Origin: a virus
Virus record (IMG/VR): IMGVR_UViG_3300020057_000027
Location: 100,107-164,106 of that record
Length of the DNA: 64,000 nt
Direction: 5' to 3' (one strand)
The notes below the pieces were generated by a model. That model saw only the letters and a program-made list of their open reading frames with translations, searched no databases and had not been told where the DNA came from. The translations under genes were made by a program, and so were the position numbers. Shown here piece by piece: positions 60,501-64,000 of this stretch; positions within the stretch are counted from its first letter, which is position 1, and every line of letters begins with the position of its first letter.

Positions 60501-63500
60501 ATATTTTCATCTGAAGCTTTTGGTTCACATGTAATACAACCTGGAGTTGTTTACATTCAACCAAGTTCAATAACTTCATTAGAAGCCTTTGGCTCTCATA
60601 AAGTAAATCATCTTATCAATATCACAAGTATTGATTCGGAAGAAGCTTTTGGTACACATCTATTAATTCTTTATGTTGTTCCTTCTTCAATAACTTCTGA
60701 AGAAGCTTTCGGAACTCCAACACTAACTTCTATAGCTTACATTCAACCAAGTTCAATTGATAGTGAAGAGTATATTGGAACTCATAGTGTTGTACAAGTA
60801 ATACAACCTAATGCTATTGATACAGAAGAATTTGTAAATGATGTAAATGTAGTTCAAGTAATACAACCACTATCAATTAACTCACAAGAAATGTTTGGTG
60901 GTCTGGATGATATTGAACAAAACATTTATCCACCAAGTATTAATTCGGCTGAATCGGTTGGTTTCCCAATAGTACAACCTGGAGCTGTATACATTCAACC
61001 GACTTCTATTGATTCGGAAGAAGCTTTTGGTATAGCACAACTTTCTATTTCTATAATAGTAAATGCTATTACTACCGAAGAAGTATTCGGATATCATATC
61101 GTTCATCAAAATATTCACACAACATCTATCTTTGAAGATGAATATGGAACACCACAAGTAAATCTAAACATTCATGTTCTTGGTATAGCATCATTAGAAG
61201 CTTTCGGTTCACACCAATTAAATTACATCATCTATCCTATTGGTGTTACTTCTGATGAAGCTTTCGGAACTACAATGTTGGTTCATGAGATTGAACCAAG
61301 TTCAATCAATAGTAATGAAGCATTTGGCACTCCAACATTAACATCTAATGCTTATATTAATCCATCTTCTATAACATCATTAGAAGCATTTGGTACACAC
61401 CAAGTAAACTTAAATGTTCATGTTCTTGGTATAGCATCATTAGAAGAATTTGGTACTCACCAATTAAATCTTACTATCTTCCCAGTAAGTATTACTAGTG
61501 AAGAAGCATTTGGCTCACACCAATTAAATCTTTATATTGTTCCATCTTCTATTGATTCAGAAGAATACATTGGCTCACATAGTTTAGTTCAAGTAATACA
61601 ACCATCTTCTATAACATCATTAGAAGCTTTCGGTACTCATCAATTAAATCTTACTATCTTTACTCAAGCTATTGGTAGTGATGAAGCTTTTGGTTTACAT
61701 CAATTAAATCATGTTATTAATATTACATCAATTGATAGCGAAGAAGCTTTTGGCACTCATCAAGTAAATCTAAACATTCATGTTCTTGGTATAGCTAGTG
61801 AAGAGGCATTTGACACTCCAACATTAACATCTAATGCTTATATTAATCCATCTTCAATTGATAGTGAAGAGTATATTGGAACACACTTATTTGTTCTTGA
61901 AATTGAAAATGGTAATATTTCTTCAGAAGAAGCATTTGGTACTCACCAATTAAATCTTACTATCTTCCCAGTAAGTATTACTAGTGATGAAGCTTTTGGT
62001 TCACATAGTATAGTTCAAATAATACAACCTAATAGTATTGATAGTGAAGAGGCTTTCGGAACTCATCAATTAAACCAAAACATATACACTCAAGCTATTG
62101 GAACAGAAGAAGCATTTGGCACACACCAAGTAAACTTGAATATTCATGTTCTTGGTATTGCTAGTGAAGAGGCTTTCGGAACTCATCAATTAAATCAAAA
62201 TGTATATTCTGTTGGTATTACTTCTGATGAAAACTTTGGTTCACATCAATTAAATCTTACTATCTTCCCACAAGATATTAACACCGATGAAGCTTTCGGA
62301 ACTCCAAGTCTAGTTCAAGTAATACAACCATCTTCTATAACATCATTAGAAGCTTTCGGTACTCATCAATTAAACTTGAAGATCTTCATTGATACTATTA
62401 ACAGTGATGAAGCATTTGGTACTCCTGATCTAACTGCCGCGTATTTAATATACCCATCTTCTATAGATTCACTAGAAGCTTTTGGTTCACATCAATTAAA
62501 CTTGAAGATCTTCATTGATACTATTAACAGTGATGAAGCATTTGGTACTCATCAATTAAATCTTCATATAACAACTATTGGTATTACCACTGGAGAAATC
62601 TTTGGTACACCACAACTAAACTTAGTAATATATCCATTTGATATACCATCACAAGAAGTTTTTGGTTCACATCAATTAAATGTAAACATTCTTCCTGTCG
62701 GTGTTGTTACCGAAGAGTATATTGGCACACATCAAATTGATCTTGAAATTGAGAATGGTAATGTTGATTCTGGAGAAGAATTCGGCACACATCAAATCAA
62801 TCAAACAATATTATATGCTGGTGATATAGTAAGTAATGAAACATTTGGTGTACAACCTCTAATAATAATATATGTTGATCCTCTTGCTATAGACTCAGAA
62901 GAGTATATCGGCACACATCAATTAAATTACATCATCTATCCTGTTGCTATAGATTCAGAAGAATTTGTAAATGGTGGCGATGAACAGATCATACATGAGG
63001 TTGAGCCTGTAAGTATTCCTTCAGAAGAGTATATTGGCTCACATAGTCTAGTTCAAGTAATACAACCTAATACTATTGGTTCTGAAGAAGCCTTCGGAAC
63101 TCATATGCTAGTTCACGAAATTGAACCTGTAAGTATTCCTTCGGAAGAAGCTTTTGGTTTACCTTATTTAACTTCAAGTATAACTTTAACTGGTATACCT
63201 TCTGATGAAGCTTTCGGAACTCATCAACTTAACCTTACTATCTTCCCTGTAAGTATTGATAGTGAAGAAGTTGTAAACCAAGTTAATGTAGTTCAAGTAA
63301 TACAACCTACAGAAATAACTTCGGAAGAAGCTTTTGGTAATCATACGCTATCACAAAGAATATACTTGGTTGGTATATTGAGTGAAGAGTATATTGGAAA
63401 CTTAAAAGTAAATCAAGAGTTCCAAGATGGTTTCATACCAAGTGCTGAAGCCTTCGGAACACATCAACTAAACTTCACAATATTCCCACAAGATGTTAAT

Positions 63501-64000
63501 AGTGATGAATCTTTTGGTAATGCTAATATTAATTACATAATAAAACCTTTTGGTATTTCTTCTGCTGAAAATGTAAATTCACCTAAAGTAAATCTACACA
63601 TTCACTTAACTGGAATCAATAGTGATGAATTGTTTGGTACTCATACACTAGTATCTACTATTCATGTTCTATCTATTAACAGTGATGAAGCTTTTGGTTT
63701 ACATCAAGTTAATCTGAATATACACACTATTAGTATTGATAGTGAAGAAGCATTTGGAACTCATCAATTAAATCTTACTATTTTCCCTGTACAAATTGAT
63801 AGTGAAGAATACATTGGCGCACATAGTCTTGTTCAAATAATACAACCAACTTCAATAGACAGTGAAGAAGCATTTGGCACACATCATCTTAAGCATATTA
63901 TTAAACCAGTTTCAATTAATTCACAAGAAGCTTTTGGTACTCATACAATTGTATCTACTATTCATGTTCTATCTATTGATAGCGAAGAATACATTGGCAC
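57552..64000 (+). CDS. Giant LamG plus 20-residue-repeat protein, 3' end outside window
   Basis: ATG 57552 (GAAGAG at 57541-57546) opens a frame with no stop to the window end, at least 2149 codons. Residues about 25-260 form a LamG/concanavalin-like domain (LVGYWPCSVDTATGG, LKDYSGYGNHGTI, LTISFWIKS, KIYINGIDV, SEVRLYNRALQSSEVRELY), a sugar-binding fold. From about residue 272 on, a repeat of 20 residues (xSIDSEEAFGTHQLNLTIFP) runs to the end, about ninety copies. There is no signal peptide. EAFG-type repeats are known in phage tail proteins, but this number is exceptional. It is likely a virion adhesin or decoration fibre. Confidence 0.85.
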   Translation, partial: MYNFRRSKLIAQPMQPIVDGNHYLSKGLVGYWPCSVDTATGGTGALKDYSGYGNHGTISNTSITYSTTPGPLNAVGLNFPSIKQFVSFTTPAGLPAYPTGANQLTISFWIKSNSATLKDIVQYNAGTTSGTNLLIQTSSDNIQIDFGSAGHIWGTAASTISQNYMSHVVIVVPPGATLTSDIKIYINGIDVAVSTLSGTAATLNLSAADWLFGERGPSQANKADQILSEVRLYNRALQSSEVRELYSDPWSGLINPANEILYTFAGVPPTQNIQPTGISSAEAFGSHKINQNINTVGNISSTQAFGTHQLNQKIHNVGAIVSAEAFGTHKLNHVIKPIAITSQEVFGIPKLHLVIYTTGPPILSAETFGTHKLNQKIHLVGNIASVEAFGSHKLNQRISPTSITTLEAFGSHKLNLKIHNAGNIASAEAFGTPTIVPGTAYVLPSGIISQEAFGLHELDLEIEEPGVPSAEAFGLHQINQKIKPSSIDSLEAFGSHKVNLNIHVIGITSDEAFGTHIIEVGDVIISTSSINSLEAFGSHKVNLNIVPSSIDSLEGVGLPHIKHHIKPASIDSAETFGTHQLNLYIVPSSINSNEAFGSHTLTTGNVNILPSSIDSLEVFGVHNIVHKIKPSSIDSEEAFGLHQLNLTIFPLGILSQEYVNEAPGVEYEIEPPSINSAEDFGFPTITSIVSIQVTSINSAETFGLHKVNQKIHAQSITSQEAFGLHKFSYIIYPDHVNSAEAFGSPIILSVVYVQPSSIDSLEAFGSHSLHLRIFPQAINTSEAFGSHSLSAVIYPSSINSEEAFGTHQLNLYVVPSSIDSTETFGSHTVTPGTAYVLPSGIVSQEAFGLHELDLEIEEPGVPSAEAFGTHQINQKIKPSSVDSDEAFGTTMLVHEIEPSSIDSEEAFGTPTIVSGNINIYPSSISSLESFGTHKVNQKIHAESITSQETFGNLKINFVIFAQDINTQETVNEPTLHLKIFINEIFSSEAFGSHVIQPGVVYIQPSSITSLEAFGSHKVNHLINITSIDSEEAFGTHLLILYVVPSSITSEEAFGTPTLTSIAYIQPSSIDSEEYIGTHSVVQVIQPNAIDTEEFVNDVNVVQVIQPLSINSQEMFGGLDDIEQNIYPPSINSAESVGFPIVQPGAVYIQPTSIDSEEAFGIAQLSISIIVNAITTEEVFGYHIVHQNIHTTSIFEDEYGTPQVNLNIHVLGIASLEAFGSHQLNYIIYPIGVTSDEAFGTTMLVHEIEPSSINSNEAFGTPTLTSNAYINPSSITSLEAFGTHQVNLNVHVLGIASLEEFGTHQLNLTIFPVSITSEEAFGSHQLNLYIVPSSIDSEEYIGSHSLVQVIQPSSITSLEAFGTHQLNLTIFTQAIGSDEAFGLHQLNHVINITSIDSEEAFGTHQVNLNIHVLGIASEEAFDTPTLTSNAYINPSSIDSEEYIGTHLFVLEIENGNISSEEAFGTHQLNLTIFPVSITSDEAFGSHSIVQIIQPNSIDSEEAFGTHQLNQNIYTQAIGTEEAFGTHQVNLNIHVLGIASEEAFGTHQLNQNVYSVGITSDENFGSHQLNLTIFPQDINTDEAFGTPSLVQVIQPSSITSLEAFGTHQLNLKIFIDTINSDEAFGTPDLTAAYLIYPSSIDSLEAFGSHQLNLKIFIDTINSDEAFGTHQLNLHITTIGITTGEIFGTPQLNLVIYPFDIPSQEVFGSHQLNVNILPVGVVTEEYIGTHQIDLEIENGNVDSGEEFGTHQINQTILYAGDIVSNETFGVQPLIIIYVDPLAIDSEEYIGTHQLNYIIYPVAIDSEEFVNGGDEQIIHEVEPVSIPSEEYIGSHSLVQVIQPNTIGSEEAFGTHMLVHEIEPVSIPSEEAFGLPYLTSSITLTGIPSDEAFGTHQLNLTIFPVSIDSEEVVNQVNVVQVIQPTEITSEEAFGNHTLSQRIYLVGILSEEYIGNLKVNQEFQDGFIPSAEAFGTHQLNFTIFPQDVNSDESFGNANINYIIKPFGISSAENVNSPKVNLHIHLTGINSDELFGTHTLVSTIHVLSINSDEAFGLHQVNLNIHTISIDSEEAFGTHQLNLTIFPVQIDSEEYIGAHSLVQIIQPTSIDSEEAFGTHHLKHIIKPVSINSQEAFGTHTIVSTIHVLSIDSEEYIG
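58369..64000 (+). repeat. About ninety 60-nt coding repeats
   Basis: Period is 60 nt (20 codons), strict from about 59 kb; earlier units are 20-24 codons. The core is E-A-F-G-x-H-x-L/V-N, with variants EEYIG and E(E/N)xVN. Codon choice varies between copies (gaagcttttggt, gaagcatttggc, gaggctttcgga), though some units are nearly identical over 50-120 nt. Confidence 0.9.

Noticed and set aside
58369-64000. CRISPR-like regular repeats
   Set aside because: The 60-nt period is continuous in-frame coding sequence without unique spacers, and the period equals 20 codons.

Overview
The window is part of the genome of a T4-superfamily tailed phage (myovirus), read entirely on the + strand. It is AT-rich and tightly packed, and many start and stop codons overlap. 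The T4-like module 13-14-15-16-17-18-19-20-(67/68)-21 is present in T4 order, and baseplate genes 5, 25, 6 and 8 lie upstream. The large DUF4815-type structural protein and the expanded fibre set resemble the environmental T4-like phages (cyanophage or pelagiphage type) more than coliphage T4. The host cannot be fixed from the sequence. Early promoters fit the bacterial sigma70 consensus (TTGACA, 17-18 bp, TATAAT or TATACT, often with an extended -10 TG). Structural transcription units are preceded by TATAAATA-like T4 late promoters.

Region 1 (1-14.7 kb) is an accessory or early region of about 45 small genes, mostly under 100 codons and mostly of unknown function. Recognisable pieces are an AAA+ ATPase with an N-terminal winged-helix-like domain, a second stand-alone copy of that domain, a probable HTH regulator, a two-ribbon zinc protein, a C-terminal four-Cys zinc protein of a common phage family, and a protein of the phage family that starts MGCDIH. 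Three small genes are split by single-base frameshifts. A tRNA-like RNA with an enlarged central arm, flanked by 11-bp direct repeats, lies at 13.36-13.47 kb. Several promoters share one cassette with inverted repeats around the -35 box. Two promoters sit so close to their ATG that the mRNA would be leaderless.

Region 2 (14.8-31.4 kb) encodes the baseplate: a gp5-like central spike without a lysozyme domain but with EF-hand/dockerin-like loops, gp25, gp6, a conserved 694-residue structural protein, an enlarged gp8, and a 2342-residue DUF4815 protein. Region 3 (31.4-44.7 kb) is an adhesin locus: three tail-collar-domain proteins (two with long HxH metal-binding tracts), a 1639-residue fibre built of repeated GGG/GNE modules, and a fibre ending in an S74 self-cleaving chaperone domain. 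A spike-base-like protein and a holin follow. No endolysin is recognisable in the window.

Region 4 (45.5-57.5 kb) holds neck, tail-completion, terminase, sheath, tube, portal, prohead core and prohead protease genes. The portal gene carries an in-frame 179-residue mini-intein, and the predicted spliced protein is 523 residues, matching T4 gp20. Region 5 (57.55 kb to the end) is one open frame of at least 2149 codons running off the window: a LamG-like domain followed by roughly ninety copies of a 20-residue repeat. It lies directly downstream of the prohead protease, where scaffold and capsid genes would normally come next; those are not in the window.

Functionally, the early genes probably act on the host and on regulation, late promoters drive the virion genes, terminase and portal package DNA, the contractile tail and spike deliver it, and the fibres and giant repeat protein are the likely host-contact or decoration layer.
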